Source: Bacillota bacterium (GTDB lineage Bacteria; Bacillota; Clostridia; Peptostreptococcales; Anaerovoracaceae). From it: DNA of 39,225 nucleotides. Numbering within the stretch: the stretch's first letter is position 1; every line of letters begins with the position of its first letter. The stretch covers positions 1 to 39,225 of the forward strand of contig JAUNFA010000013.1 in NCBI GenBank assembly GCA_030525285.1. The letters run 5' to 3'. Shown piece after piece: positions 8,081-16,432 of the stretch. The translations under genes and the position numbers were made by a program. The notes under the pieces were generated by a model that did not search any database, was not told where the DNA came from, and saw nothing but the letters and a program-made list of their open reading frames with translations.

Positions 8081-9514
8081 ATGGATTTTTTTGCAAAAGT
8101 AAATGAAAATATTGAAGCAAACAAGACAGAGATGATTTCATCTCTGTCTGCTCTTTTATCGGTGCCAAGTGTAGCGGGAGCACCGGAAGGGGACATGCCA
8201 TTTGGAATTAAAGTGGGCGAAGCATTGGAGAAGGTGCTGGGAATGGCTGAAGGTGCTGGACTCAAAACATACAATGCCGATAATTACGGCGGACATGTTG
8301 AGCTTGCCGCAGGGCCTGATGACAATGGTGAAATTGTAGGAGTACTGGGACACCTTGACGTGGTTCCTGAGGGTGAGAACTGGGATTTTGATCCCTACGG
8401 CGGACAGATTATAGATGACTTTGTATGCGGCCGCGGTGCAGTCGATGATAAGGGGCCTGTCATTGCGGTGCTCTATGCCATGAAGGCGCTCAAAGAAGCC
8501 GGATACCAGCCGAAACGGTCAATAAGGCTTATACTGGGACTTGATGAGGAAACTGACTGGAAGGGCATGGACTACTATATGCAGAATGTTGATGCACTAC
8601 CTGATTATGGATTCACCCCAGATGCGGATTTCCCGGCGATTCACGGAGAAATGGGAATACTTGTATTCGACATAGCCAGAAGATTTACAGGTTCAGGTGA
8701 GAAGGGACTGCTCCTGAGCTCTATTAAAGGGGGCACTGTAGCAAATGCTGTAGCCGACTCTGCAAGGGCAGTAATAAGGAATACCAAGAACAGTAATTAC
8801 GACAGCATAAAGGAACTTGTAGCGGATTTCAGAAATGAAAAGAACTGCACTATAAGCTGCAGAGGTACGGGTAAAAGTTTTGAGATTACGGTCAAAGGTG
8901 TCGGCGCTCACGGTGCACATCCGGAGCGTGGAGTAAACGCGATTTCTTTACTTATGGAGTTTCTGGGAAGACTGAACTTTGCCAACGATGATACTAACGA
9001 TTTCATCGGATTCTATAACGACTGCATAGGACATGATTATCATGGAGAGCGTATTGGCTGCTGTATTGAGGATGAACCTTCAGGCAAGCTGATATTCAAT
9101 GTGGGAAAGATTAATCTGGATAAGAAATCCGTTGAACTGACTATTAACATAAGGTATCCTGTCACATCAGACGAGGAAACAGTGTATACCGGCATAATGG
9201 AGGTTGCAGACCGATACAATATCGGCATAGTTAAGACATCGCATCAGCTGCCCGTATATATTGCGAAGAAGGATCCTCTCGTGACAACCCTTGTGGAAAT
9301 TTATAGGAAGCACACAGGAGATGCGTCCGCAGAGCCTCTTGTCATTGGTGGAGGAACCTATGCGAGAGCCATGGATAATATTGTAGCCTTCGGAGCACAC
9401 TTCCCGGATGAACCTGAGCTGGAGCATCAGCGAAACGAGCGCATATCCATAGATAATATGATGAAGCTTGCGAGAATATATGCGGAGGCTATATATGAAT
9501 TGGCTGAAATGTAG
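8081..9514 (+). CDS. pepV: M20 family dipeptidase, PepV-like
   Basis: A 477-residue di-zinc peptidase of the M20A/PepV group that cleaves dipeptides and some N-terminal residues in the cytosol. Metal ligands and catalytic residues are visible: His91 and Asp93 in GHLDVVP, Asp122 in GRGAVDDKGP, Glu156/Glu157 in LDEETDW, and a late His in ELEHQRNE. A lid/dimerisation domain occupies the middle (about 190-380), as in PepV. I chose ATG 8081 over GTG 8069 because GTGGGG lies eight bases before the ATG and no site precedes the GTG. It overlaps the next gene by 20 bases. Confidence 0.93.
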   Translation: MDFFAKVNENIEANKTEMISSLSALLSVPSVAGAPEGDMPFGIKVGEALEKVLGMAEGAGLKTYNADNYGGHVELAAGPDDNGEIVGVLGHLDVVPEGENWDFDPYGGQIIDDFVCGRGAVDDKGPVIAVLYAMKALKEAGYQPKRSIRLILGLDEETDWKGMDYYMQNVDALPDYGFTPDADFPAIHGEMGILVFDIARRFTGSGEKGLLLSSIKGGTVANAVADSARAVIRNTKNSNYDSIKELVADFRNEKNCTISCRGTGKSFEITVKGVGAHGAHPERGVNAISLLMEFLGRLNFANDDTNDFIGFYNDCIGHDYHGERIGCCIEDEPSGKLIFNVGKINLDKKSVELTINIRYPVTSDEETVYTGIMEVADRYNIGIVKTSHQLPVYIAKKDPLVTTLVEIYRKHTGDASAEPLVIGGGTYARAMDNIVAFGAHFPDEPELEHQRNERISIDNMMKLARIYAEAIYELAEM

Positions 9515-10457
9515 TTTTGACAAATACGGTGTCATATATTGCAATGTGCTGATAATGGTGCTGCTGATCAATTTGACCATTATCTATACGACGATGATAC
9601 CGAGAACCATCCATGCTGAAATTGATGGAAGATGCGAGGACATTGTGACAAAGGCCTATACCGTTGAAAAGGCTCTGCAACAGGCCGACATTCCTCTTTG
9701 CGATGAAGATCACCTGTCTGAAGCAGCGGGAGCATATGTCAGGGACGGAATGAAGCTGAATCTTGTTCACGCCACCAACTATACGGTTACTGTAGACGGC
9801 AAAACAAGAGAGTTCAAATCTCTGGCGGATACTGTAGGAGAAGCCCTTGAAGAGGAGGGAATTACCGTAGGAGAAATAGATATGGTAATACCGGAATCAT
9901 CAGCCAGACTTAAGGACGACATGAATGTTGTGATTAAGAGGGTTGTGGTTAAGGAAAAGGCTGTCAGCGAGACGGTTGATTACAAGACTGTAGTCAAGAA
10001 GGACGGCTCAATGGTTGAGGGCACCGAAAAAGTCAAAAGAGAGGGCAAAGCCGGCAAGGATAAGGTGACATACAGCATTACCTATGTTGACGGCAAGGAA
10101 ACCAAGCGTAAAGAAATAAAAAGGGAAACAGTTGAGAAAGCCGAGAATCGTGTCGTATATAAGGGTACAGCGGTTGAATATAACGGGAAGCTTTACAGCA
10201 GGAAGCTGACTGTCAAGGCTTACTCCTATACGGGAGGGGGTAGAACTGCTTCCGGTACAAGGGCAAGAGTGGGCGAAATCGCAGTGGATCCTCGGGTGAT
10301 TAAGCTGGGAACTGTTGTATATATTCCGGGCATCGGAGAAAGACGTGCCGAGGATACCGGCGGCAATATCAAAGGAAACACGATCGATATCTACATGAGT
10401 AGCAAGAGTGCGTGCCGCAAATGGGGATGCAGGACTATAACAATTTATATCAAATAA
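9495..10457 (+). CDS. YabE-like cell-wall protein: DUF348 repeats, G5 and 3D domains
   Basis: A 320-residue exported, membrane-anchored protein. An uncleaved signal anchor lies at about 12-36. Two DUF348-type segments follow (about 38-90 and 96-150), then a G5 domain (about 150-225, VSETVDYKTVV...GTEKVKREGKAG) and a C-terminal 3D domain (about 236-320). The three eponymous aspartates are D265 (AVDPRVI), D287 (EDTGG) and D298 (IDIYM). 3D domains resemble the MltA/Rpf lytic-transglycosylase fold, so peptidoglycan remodelling is likely. The ATG at 9495 has GGAGG six bases upstream; earlier in-frame starts (TTG 9468, ATG 9480) lack one. It overlaps the end of pepV and closes the operon. Confidence 0.9.
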   Translation: MNWLKCSFDKYGVIYCNVLIMVLLINLTIIYTTMIPRTIHAEIDGRCEDIVTKAYTVEKALQQADIPLCDEDHLSEAAGAYVRDGMKLNLVHATNYTVTVDGKTREFKSLADTVGEALEEEGITVGEIDMVIPESSARLKDDMNVVIKRVVVKEKAVSETVDYKTVVKKDGSMVEGTEKVKREGKAGKDKVTYSITYVDGKETKRKEIKRETVEKAENRVVYKGTAVEYNGKLYSRKLTVKAYSYTGGGRTASGTRARVGEIAVDPRVIKLGTVVYIPGIGERRAEDTGGNIKGNTIDIYMSSKSACRKWGCRTITIYIK

Positions 10458-10460
10458 AAG

Positions 10461-10500
10461 AGACCTTCTTTGCATAATTGTAATGTAGAGAAGGTCTTCT
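10461..10500. terminator. Bidirectional terminator between the 3D-protein and AlaX-like genes
   Basis: A 9-bp perfect stem AGACCTTCT/AGAAGGTCT with a 19-base loop. In the - direction it is followed by CTTTTATTTG; in the + direction by a weak TCTGATTT tract. Confidence 0.65.
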
Positions 10501-10531
10501 GATTTCATATATTCAATTTAGTTGCTACCGT

Positions 10532-11770
10532 CTATTTCAGGTGCTTGACTACCAGGTCCGCGAAAAGCATGGCGTCTTCTTCTGATGTGAATATGGCGCG
10601 CGCAGACAGGTCGTTACCGCCGCCTTTGCCGTTGTAGAAGGAGGCATATTCCTTAACCAGTTTGCCGCATGACGGCGTGCCTGAGGAAACCAGAATGAAG
10701 GAGGTGTCTTCCTCTGAGTAAAGCAGAAGCAGCTTAGGGGTATTACCCATATAAGTTTTGGACATATTGAAGACGTCATCCATACTAAGCACCTTGAGTC
10801 TGTGGATGATTACGTTATCGTTAGATGAAGCGGCCTTCTCATCAAGCTCTGCGGATTCTTTGGCAATGAGGGCTGCGGTAATCCTGTGTAGCTTAGCTTT
10901 GGTTTCGGCCATTTTGGCTTCTGAACTTCTGAGCTTGGAAGGGAAATCCTCAATGGATGAGGAATATCTGTTTGAAAGCTTATAAAGTATGTCGTGCCTT
11001 AGACGGCAGGCTTCCAAAGCACGTTGCCCAGCCTCAAAGAATATGCGGAACATACCCTTGTACTTCTCAACCTTAAAAATCTTGATAATGCCTACCTGAC
11101 CTGCTGTTGACGGGTGGGTGCCACAGCAGGCAACGCAGTCTGACGCGTTTTCCGGGGAGCCTACGCATACAATGGAAATATCCTCATCAAATGCCAGAGC
11201 TTTTCTGAGAGGAAGATTCTCGGCCTCTTCGCGTGAGTCAAAACGCATTACTGTAACAGGGCTGTCGGCCCAGATGACTTTGTTTGCCTCAAGCTCAGCG
11301 ACCATTGCCATAGCGTATGTGATTTCGGTAATTTGGGGATTTTCTTCAAGACTTATATCTATGGTCATTGCGTCGTGCCCCATATGAAATCCTCTGTTGA
11401 TTCCGCCAAAAAGGCTGTGGCATATACCTGATAGAATATGTTCGCCGCAGTGACGCTGCATGTTGTCAAAGCGTCTGCCCCAGTCAAGTCTGCAGTGAAC
11501 TGATACACCTGAATCCGGGAAATTACCCGAACTGATTCTGACGGTATGTATTATCTGTAGTCCGTCTTCTTGAACGTCGATTACATCCATTGACACATCA
11601 GGGCTGGTTATCGTTCCTGTATCACAGCTCTGACCGCCACCCTCAGGGAAAAAGGCTGTCTGATCAAGATATATGCCGGCAGTGTTTTCGTCAATCTTCG
11701 TCACTCTGACAATTACCGCGTCCCATTCCTTAACGTATACATTTTGTTGAAACAATTTTATTACATTCAT
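10532..11770 (-). CDS. Stand-alone alanyl-tRNA editing protein (AlaX-L-like, with DHHA1 domain)
   Basis: A 412-residue trans-editing factor related to the second half of alanyl-tRNA synthetase. It should hydrolyse Ser-tRNA(Ala) or Gly-tRNA(Ala). The N-terminal beta-barrel shows DQTAFFPEGGGQ (about 36-47). The zinc/catalytic site is built from His107 and His111 (HCGEHILSG) and the Cys215/Cys216-x-x-His219 block (CVACCGTH). A helical region (about 250-310) is followed by a C-terminal DHHA1 domain with GGGNDLSARA. ATG 11770 gives the usual N-terminus and has GGTG five bases upstream; an in-frame ATG lies 15 bases earlier (11785). It has no synthetase domain, so it is not AlaS itself. Confidence 0.92.
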   Translation of the reverse strand: MNVIKLFQQNVYVKEWDAVIVRVTKIDENTAGIYLDQTAFFPEGGGQSCDTGTITSPDVSMDVIDVQEDGLQIIHTVRISSGNFPDSGVSVHCRLDWGRRFDNMQRHCGEHILSGICHSLFGGINRGFHMGHDAMTIDISLEENPQITEITYAMAMVAELEANKVIWADSPVTVMRFDSREEAENLPLRKALAFDEDISIVCVGSPENASDCVACCGTHPSTAGQVGIIKIFKVEKYKGMFRIFFEAGQRALEACRLRHDILYKLSNRYSSSIEDFPSKLRSSEAKMAETKAKLHRITAALIAKESAELDEKAASSNDNVIIHRLKVLSMDDVFNMSKTYMGNTPKLLLLYSEEDTSFILVSSGTPSCGKLVKEYASFYNGKGGGNDLSARAIFTSEEDAMLFADLVVKHLK

Positions 11771-11939
11771 AAGGGCACCATCCATTGTTCTAATATATAA
11801 TTAGAGTGTAATTTTGTTGCGATAAAATGTCAAATATATTAGTGGCAATTTGTGAACAGTGCATTATAATAATGTTAAAACCCCTTGGAAAAGGCTGATT
11901 TCAGAGGTTTTCGCAATTTTTTGAGATAATGAAGAACAG

Positions 11940-12075
11940 CTTGTGGATAACTTGTAGACTAAAAAGTGCTTGACAGCTACAAACGTTGAAAATAAGGGAT
12001 TTTAAAAAAACACTTTTTCCACAGGCTGCGGTTGATAAAATTGTATACAATCTCAAAAAACTTGTGGATAACTTG
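11940..12075. promoter_or_regulatory. DnaA-box cluster in a 401-bp gene-free divergent region (11771-12171)
   Basis: Three exact matches to the DnaA box TTWTNCACA are present: TGTGGATAA (complement TTATCCACA) at 11942-11950, TTTTCCACA at 12015-12023, and TGTGGATAA again at 12063-12071. The two outer boxes lie in a perfect 15-bp direct repeat CTTGTGGATAACTTG (11940-11954 and 12061-12075), 121 bases apart. AT-rich DNA lies between them, including an A7 run (12004-12010). The rest of the gap (11771-11939 and 12076-12171) holds no gene that I can see; AAAACC/GGTTTT at about 11877-11912 forms a loose hairpin. dnaA, dnaN and rpmH are absent from the window. Confidence 0.6.
12040..12051. promoter_or_regulatory. 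12-bp perfect palindrome, possible regulator site
   Basis: ATTGTATACAAT lies between DnaA boxes two and three, about 120 bases before the AraC gene. Its TTGT..ACAA shape is like GntR-family operators. A related element with a wider centre occurs at 26639-26652. The role is unknown. Confidence 0.35.
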
Positions 12076-12171
12076 CCAATCCATTCAAATCAACGAAAGC
12101 GCGGCTTGTTGAAACATAATTGGTCAAGTTGCGAACATAGGTTAACATAATATTTTAAAAAGGTAAATTTT

Positions 12172-13710
12172 ATGCTCAACGAAAAAATTTATTACAACGG
12201 ATTGATGCCCATTAAAGTCAGTACCGTACATGTGAAAAATTATCCCATGCACTACCATGATGATATGGAGATCATATATGTTCTGGAGGGAAACGTGAAT
12301 GTTCACAGCGGCTGTGTGTCAGAATTACTGAGAGCCGGTGATATTGCTGTCATGAACAGAAGAGAACTGCACAGCCTATCGGAAACCGCAGAACCGAACA
12401 TGGTAATGATGCTGAACATTGATGGCAATTACTATAATGAATATTATCCAGAACTTCTCCATTCATACTTCTGGGTTGACATGAACAACGGAAGCGAAGA
12501 AGGCATAGATGTACTACAGACCCTGATGGCAAGCATAATGATGGAAGTATTGCAAAAGGGTCCTAAGTACGAGGAGAAAATCATAGAAAGCGTGCACAAC
12601 CTTATTGAATGTCTGGCATCCGGTTTCGCCATTGAACAGTCTGAAGACGGAGAGCGGGGAACTTCCAGAAATTACAGCAACAAGATTCTTTCCGCAAGAC
12701 TTAAGAGAATGATGGAATACATATATGAAAATTACACCCGAAAGCTTACACTCAACGAGATTGCGGATATGGAGGGTCTCAGCCTTTATTATATGTCTCA
12801 TATTATCAAGGAATCTACAGGATTTAACTTTCAGGATATTCTCAATTACGTTCGCGTAGAGGCAACGGAGCCCATGGTTCTTAACACTCGCAAAAAAATG
12901 GGCGCAATTGCAGAGGCTGTAGGTTTCTCAGCAGTAAGATATTTCACTAAGCACTTTGAACTCTGGTTTAAAATGCATCCTCTTGATTACAGGAAAAAGT
13001 ACGGGGGTAAAACCGTTCGTCACAGAAGTGCAGCTGAACTGACCAGAACTTCTCCTGTCAAAATTGAGGAATCCATCAAACGCAGGCGCAAGCAGGTGTA
13101 TGCAGACTATATAGGCGGATATAAGCTTAAGCCGGTTATTGTGAATATTAATTCTGAATACGAGGGCGCAGCAGGTGGAGAAACTTCAGATATTCTCAAG
13201 GAAGTATTCAGCAGGGAGGCTAACAGAATTCTGGCAGTACCGATGAGGCGATTCCAGAAGATGGGAGAAAATACGATTCTGACAGGTCCCAATTATGCTG
13301 TGACTACCAGACAGAAGAAGGGAGAATCCCTCGAGAGCTTGAGTATTATCACATATAACATAAATGATAAACTTGCTGACCTGCTCAGTGGGGTAGAAAG
13401 CGAGAATGAGCTTATTGACGTTGTGGCAACCTATGATACCAAAATGGAGTTTCTTTTTAGATTTAAGGGCTTCAGCGGCACATACAAGGTAATCAGATAT
13501 CAGCTGGACAGAGAAAAAATCATAAGGCGAATCAAGGACTCCATAAGTCTCAAGGGCACCCTTAATGTCAGGGAGGCGCTCATTGCAGAGCTTATGGGCA
13601 AGCCGTCAGTATCGTCGGGAGAATATAAGAGTACAGAAAACATGAGCATCGTATCATCCTTCGAAGGTCTGGGGGTTGAGTTGATTCTCGTAGATAAGGT
13701 GATTGACTAG
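12172..13710 (+). CDS. AraC-family regulator with cupin N-domain and long C-terminal beta extension
   Basis: A 512-residue transcription factor in three parts. Residues 1-95 are a cupin sensor (PMHYHDDMEIIYVLEGNVNVHSG, ELHSL). Residues about 175-280 are the double-HTH AraC domain (YTRKLTLNEIADMEGLSLYY, then GAIAEAVGFSAVRYFTKHF...HPLDYRKKY). Residues about 330-510 are extra. The pattern SLSIITYNINDKL followed by a beta-rich stretch with YKVIRYQLDRE resembles the C-terminal beta-sandwich that GH39-like modules carry in large clostridial AraC regulators, but the catalytic barrel is absent. Sugar sensing is therefore possible (inference). The start is ATG 12172 with AAAGG upstream. It is a single gene with a strong terminator. 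Confidence 0.88.
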   Translation: MLNEKIYYNGLMPIKVSTVHVKNYPMHYHDDMEIIYVLEGNVNVHSGCVSELLRAGDIAVMNRRELHSLSETAEPNMVMMLNIDGNYYNEYYPELLHSYFWVDMNNGSEEGIDVLQTLMASIMMEVLQKGPKYEEKIIESVHNLIECLASGFAIEQSEDGERGTSRNYSNKILSARLKRMMEYIYENYTRKLTLNEIADMEGLSLYYMSHIIKESTGFNFQDILNYVRVEATEPMVLNTRKKMGAIAEAVGFSAVRYFTKHFELWFKMHPLDYRKKYGGKTVRHRSAAELTRTSPVKIEESIKRRRKQVYADYIGGYKLKPVIVNINSEYEGAAGGETSDILKEVFSREANRILAVPMRRFQKMGENTILTGPNYAVTTRQKKGESLESLSIITYNINDKLADLLSGVESENELIDVVATYDTKMEFLFRFKGFSGTYKVIRYQLDREKIIRRIKDSISLKGTLNVREALIAELMGKPSVSSGEYKSTENMSIVSSFEGLGVELILVDKVID

Positions 13711-13715
13711 AACAA

Positions 13716-13768
13716 GAGAGCTGTACATTAACGGAAATTAACCGTTGATGCACAGCTCTTCATTTTTT
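13716..13768 (+). terminator. Terminator of the AraC-family gene
   Basis: An outer 8-bp stem AGAGCTGT/ACAGCTCT and an inner AACGG/CCGTT stem are separated by small internal loops, followed by ATTTTTTAT. It lies only a few bases after the stop. Confidence 0.85.
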
Positions 13769-13788
13769 ATGAATTTAAGGCGTAATGT

Positions 13789-14907
13789 TTAGTGACCGAA
13801 AACCTCTGCGGCTTCCTTCATTGCCTGAGCGATAGGAAGTGACTGCGGACATTTTTCTTCGCATGCATGACAGTCGACACAGTCTGAACCGTGTTTAACC
13901 AGCCAGCCGTCGTATTCGAATTTTACATTTGACGGTTTATCGAAGGCATTCCAGTCGTTGAAGTATCCCAGGATTGTAGGAATGTCCAGCTTCTGCGGGC
14001 AAGGCATGCAGTAACCGCAACCGGTGCATGAATATTTGACTAGTCTCTTGTATTCAGCGGAAACCTTATCGAGAAGTTCCTCCTCTTCAGCTGTAATTGA
14101 AGTATTGGATGGGTCGGAAAAAATTCTGATATTGTCCTCAAGCTGATCTTCGTTACTTGTTCCGCTGAGAATCAGTGAAATTTTGGGGTGGCTCATAAGC
14201 CACTTGAATGACCACTCAACAGGTGATTTGTCCGAAGGAGCGGAATCCCACAGCTTTTGAACAGTAGGAGGGATTGAAGTGGTAAGGCGGCCTCCTTTGA
14301 GAGGTTCCATTATGATAACGCCAAGACCCTTCTCATATGCATAGTCCAGGCCCTCTATGCCGGCCTGCATGTTTTTATCCATGAAATTCAGCTGAATCTG
14401 ACAGAAATCCCAGTCGTGTGCGTCTACGATTTCTTTGAAAAGCTCAAGGTCTCCGTGGAAGGAGAATCCCAGATGTCTTATTTTACCTTCAGCCTTTTTC
14501 TGACTGAGGAAGTTGATAAGATCCCATTTCTGCGTCTTTCTCCAGTTACCTTTGTTAAGGTTGTGAATCAGGAAAAAATCGATGCAGTCAACGCCCAATC
14601 TTTCAAAGGATTTGTTAAAAAGACTCTCCTTGTCCTCTTCGCTTCGAATAAGCCATGGAGGGAGCTTATCTGCAATGTAAGTTTTTTCGCGATAACCGTC
14701 CTTGAGAGCGGCACCGACAATCTTTTCGCTGCCGGGATAAGTGAAAGCCGTGTCGATATAATTGACTCCGCCGTCAATGGCTTTCCTGATCATTGCAACT
14801 GAAGAGGCCTTATCTATAGCTCCTTCGATGTCAGTTGGAAGACGCATTGCACCAATACCTAGAAGAGAGATTTCTTCATTCAGCTTGCCAATTTTTCTGT
14901 AAAACAT
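13789..14907 (-). CDS. Aldo/keto reductase with C-terminal 2[4Fe-4S] ferredoxin-like domain
   Basis: A 372-residue oxidoreductase. The AKR barrel (about 1-285) has the catalytic tetrad Asp52, Tyr57 (AFTYPGSE), Lys81 (ADKLP) and His115 (LIHNL). The C-terminal domain has two cysteine clusters, CTGCGYCMPCP (about 295-305) and CVDCHACEEKCP (about 346-357), typical of the clostridial ferredoxin-tailed AKRs. These may pass electrons from Fe-S proteins to the reductase; the substrate is unknown. TGAGGAGG precedes the ATG by seven bases. It is the second gene of a - strand pair, 26 bases after the unknown protein at 14934-16139. Confidence 0.92.
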   Translation of the reverse strand: MFYRKIGKLNEEISLLGIGAMRLPTDIEGAIDKASSVAMIRKAIDGGVNYIDTAFTYPGSEKIVGAALKDGYREKTYIADKLPPWLIRSEEDKESLFNKSFERLGVDCIDFFLIHNLNKGNWRKTQKWDLINFLSQKKAEGKIRHLGFSFHGDLELFKEIVDAHDWDFCQIQLNFMDKNMQAGIEGLDYAYEKGLGVIIMEPLKGGRLTTSIPPTVQKLWDSAPSDKSPVEWSFKWLMSHPKISLILSGTSNEDQLEDNIRIFSDPSNTSITAEEEELLDKVSAEYKRLVKYSCTGCGYCMPCPQKLDIPTILGYFNDWNAFDKPSNVKFEYDGWLVKHGSDCVDCHACEEKCPQSLPIAQAMKEAAEVFGH

Positions 14908-14933
14908 ATATACCTCCTCAAATCTTAATGTTT

Positions 14934-16139
14934 CTATTCCTTGATAGCGTTGAGGAAATCGTCAAAGTCCTCGAAATCACTATTGATAAACTCATATATT
15001 ATAGGTTCTTTGAATTCATATTTGCCGGTTATCATAATGTATGGGGACAGTGGACTCATCCTTAGCTTGTTTTCCATATATCGTATTTCGTGCAGTGAAT
15101 ATGCAGCAACAATAAGCTGACCGAAATCGGTAAGGTAATATATGCCGTTAACGTCATTGCTGAGCATGAAGCAGGAACTGTCCACGTGGGCATTGTTGTC
15201 CTTGAAGGCCATGAACAGTCTGCCGTTATCGTGAATAGACATTACCGTGTTGAACGTAACGGTGAGCTCGCCTATGTTATCATCTATATCTTCATCGCTA
15301 AGCATAACCTCATATACGGTCACAAACTCCGGTTTGGAAAGCATCATTGCGGCCTCAGCCGAGCTTATTTTGAAGCTTGAGCAGTTATGAAATTCAACTA
15401 CTTTGAGATTTTTGACCGAAATGTGAGAAACCAGAGTCTCATATTGTCCGTTCTGTTCTACTAGAGATTCGCAGAGATACTCGCAGGTGCCATCTTCGTG
15501 CTCCCTCTGGAGATCTATCACATTTTTGCAAAAGGATGCGCGGATGAATCTGTCGTATATGTCGAGGGGAAAGTTACCGCACGTCAGATATGCAGCAGCT
15601 CTGTAATCGTGACCGATACATCGCATGAGAAAATAATTAATCACCTGATAGTTGGAATGAATCGGACCGAACATTGCAAACAACAGAGATTTTTTCTGAT
15701 CGTCGGTTAGTCGGTCGCCCCTTTCGATGAGAAAGGAATATTCTTCTGCACCCTTTGGTTGTGGTATGCCGTGCTCCCTATTGAATTCAGTATAATAGCA
15801 TATAATTGACGCAAGCTGGTCTTCGTCCAGGTCAATCTTCTTGGCACCGAGTCCGCCTATCATGGACTGCTCGATTTCCTGAAGCTCGCCTATTGCATCC
15901 AGATAGTCGTCGGAACGGACACTGCGATATACCTCAAGACCGCCTTCTTCGCAGTCAATATAGTAAAACTGATGGAAATCGCGGCGTTCCGGCTCGTCTT
16001 CGAGAATAAAATGTGCGTGTATGGCAAGCACTCCCATAAGACGGGTATCTGTAACATATGCGCTTTTGAGTTGTTTTCGTTTATTGCTCACCGGTGTCAG
16101 AAGTCCTCCGGTGATTATCTTAAATTTTGTATCTGTCAA
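14934..16139 (-). CDS. Uncharacterised protein, no recognised domain
   Basis: About 401 residues, and I do not recognise the family. It has no signal peptide, membrane helix, cysteine cluster or nucleotide-binding motif. It is acidic, with an ELQEIEQ segment around residue 85-90, a mixed alpha/beta central part and an acidic C-terminus (FINSDFEDFDDFLNAIKE). The start TTG 16139 is chosen because GGGAG lies six bases before it on the - strand. A longer form from GTG 16172 has no ribosome site. It is the first gene of a two-gene unit with the Fe-S aldo/keto reductase, and the divergent neighbour is the metK riboswitch. Confidence 0.75.
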   Translation of the reverse strand: MTDTKFKIITGGLLTPVSNKRKQLKSAYVTDTRLMGVLAIHAHFILEDEPERRDFHQFYYIDCEEGGLEVYRSVRSDDYLDAIGELQEIEQSMIGGLGAKKIDLDEDQLASIICYYTEFNREHGIPQPKGAEEYSFLIERGDRLTDDQKKSLLFAMFGPIHSNYQVINYFLMRCIGHDYRAAAYLTCGNFPLDIYDRFIRASFCKNVIDLQREHEDGTCEYLCESLVEQNGQYETLVSHISVKNLKVVEFHNCSSFKISSAEAAMMLSKPEFVTVYEVMLSDEDIDDNIGELTVTFNTVMSIHDNGRLFMAFKDNNAHVDSSCFMLSNDVNGIYYLTDFGQLIVAAYSLHEIRYMENKLRMSPLSPYIMITGKYEFKEPIIYEFINSDFEDFDDFLNAIKE

Positions 16140-16205
16140 AGGTATTCTCCCTGAAATTATTGTAATACACACTAAAGTATATACGATTTGAATAACAATT
16201 ACTAC

Positions 16206-16233
16206 TTGAAATGACAGTGAAATAGTATATAAT
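16206..16233 (+). promoter_or_regulatory. Promoter of the metK riboswitch leader
   Basis: TTGAAA and a perfect TATAAT are separated by 16 bases. Transcription would begin near 16240, about 14 bases before the SAM aptamer. Confidence 0.7.
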
Positions 16234-16253
16234 AAGTTAGTAACAAAATAAAT

Positions 16254-16367
16254 CCTTATTACGAGTGGTGGAGGGAATAGGCCCTGTGAAACCCGGCAAC
16301 CCAGTGCAAGTATAGCGTATTGTACGTAGGGTGCTAATTCCTACAGATTTGTTCTGAAAGATGAGGG
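16254..16367 (+). promoter_or_regulatory. SAM-I (S-box) riboswitch aptamer
   Basis: The conserved S-box core is unmistakable: CTTATTACGAGTGGTGGAGG, GGCCCTGTGAAACCCGGCAACC, then GGTGCTAATTCCTACAG and the GAAAGATGAGG 3' strand that closes P1 against CTTATT. With SAM bound, the aptamer should leave the downstream terminator free to form. It therefore places both metK and the following aspartokinase gene under SAM feedback. Confidence 0.96.
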
Positions 16368-16382
16368 ACGCTAGGTCAACAG

Positions 16383-16416
16383 CAGGCTTTCTCTATTTCA
16401 GAGAAGGCTGATTTTT
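16383..16416 (+). terminator. Riboswitch expression-platform terminator
   Basis: CAGGCTTTCTCT pairs with AGAGAAGGCTG (one bulged G, one G-T) and is followed by ATTTTTAT. It sits 16 bases after the aptamer and 16 bases before metK, in the usual S-box attenuator position. Confidence 0.9.
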
Positions 16417-16432
16417 ATATTTGGAGGAAAAA

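Noticed and set aside
11970..11998. TTGACA as the AraC promoter -35
   Set aside because: The 17-base-distant hexamer is TAAGGG, which is too poor a -10, and it lies about 180 bases upstream of the gene.
11771..12171. Main chromosomal origin (oriC)
   Set aside because: Three DnaA boxes only, no dnaA, dnaN, gyrase or rpmH genes nearby, and no clear change of gene direction centred here. Kept as a DnaA-box cluster.
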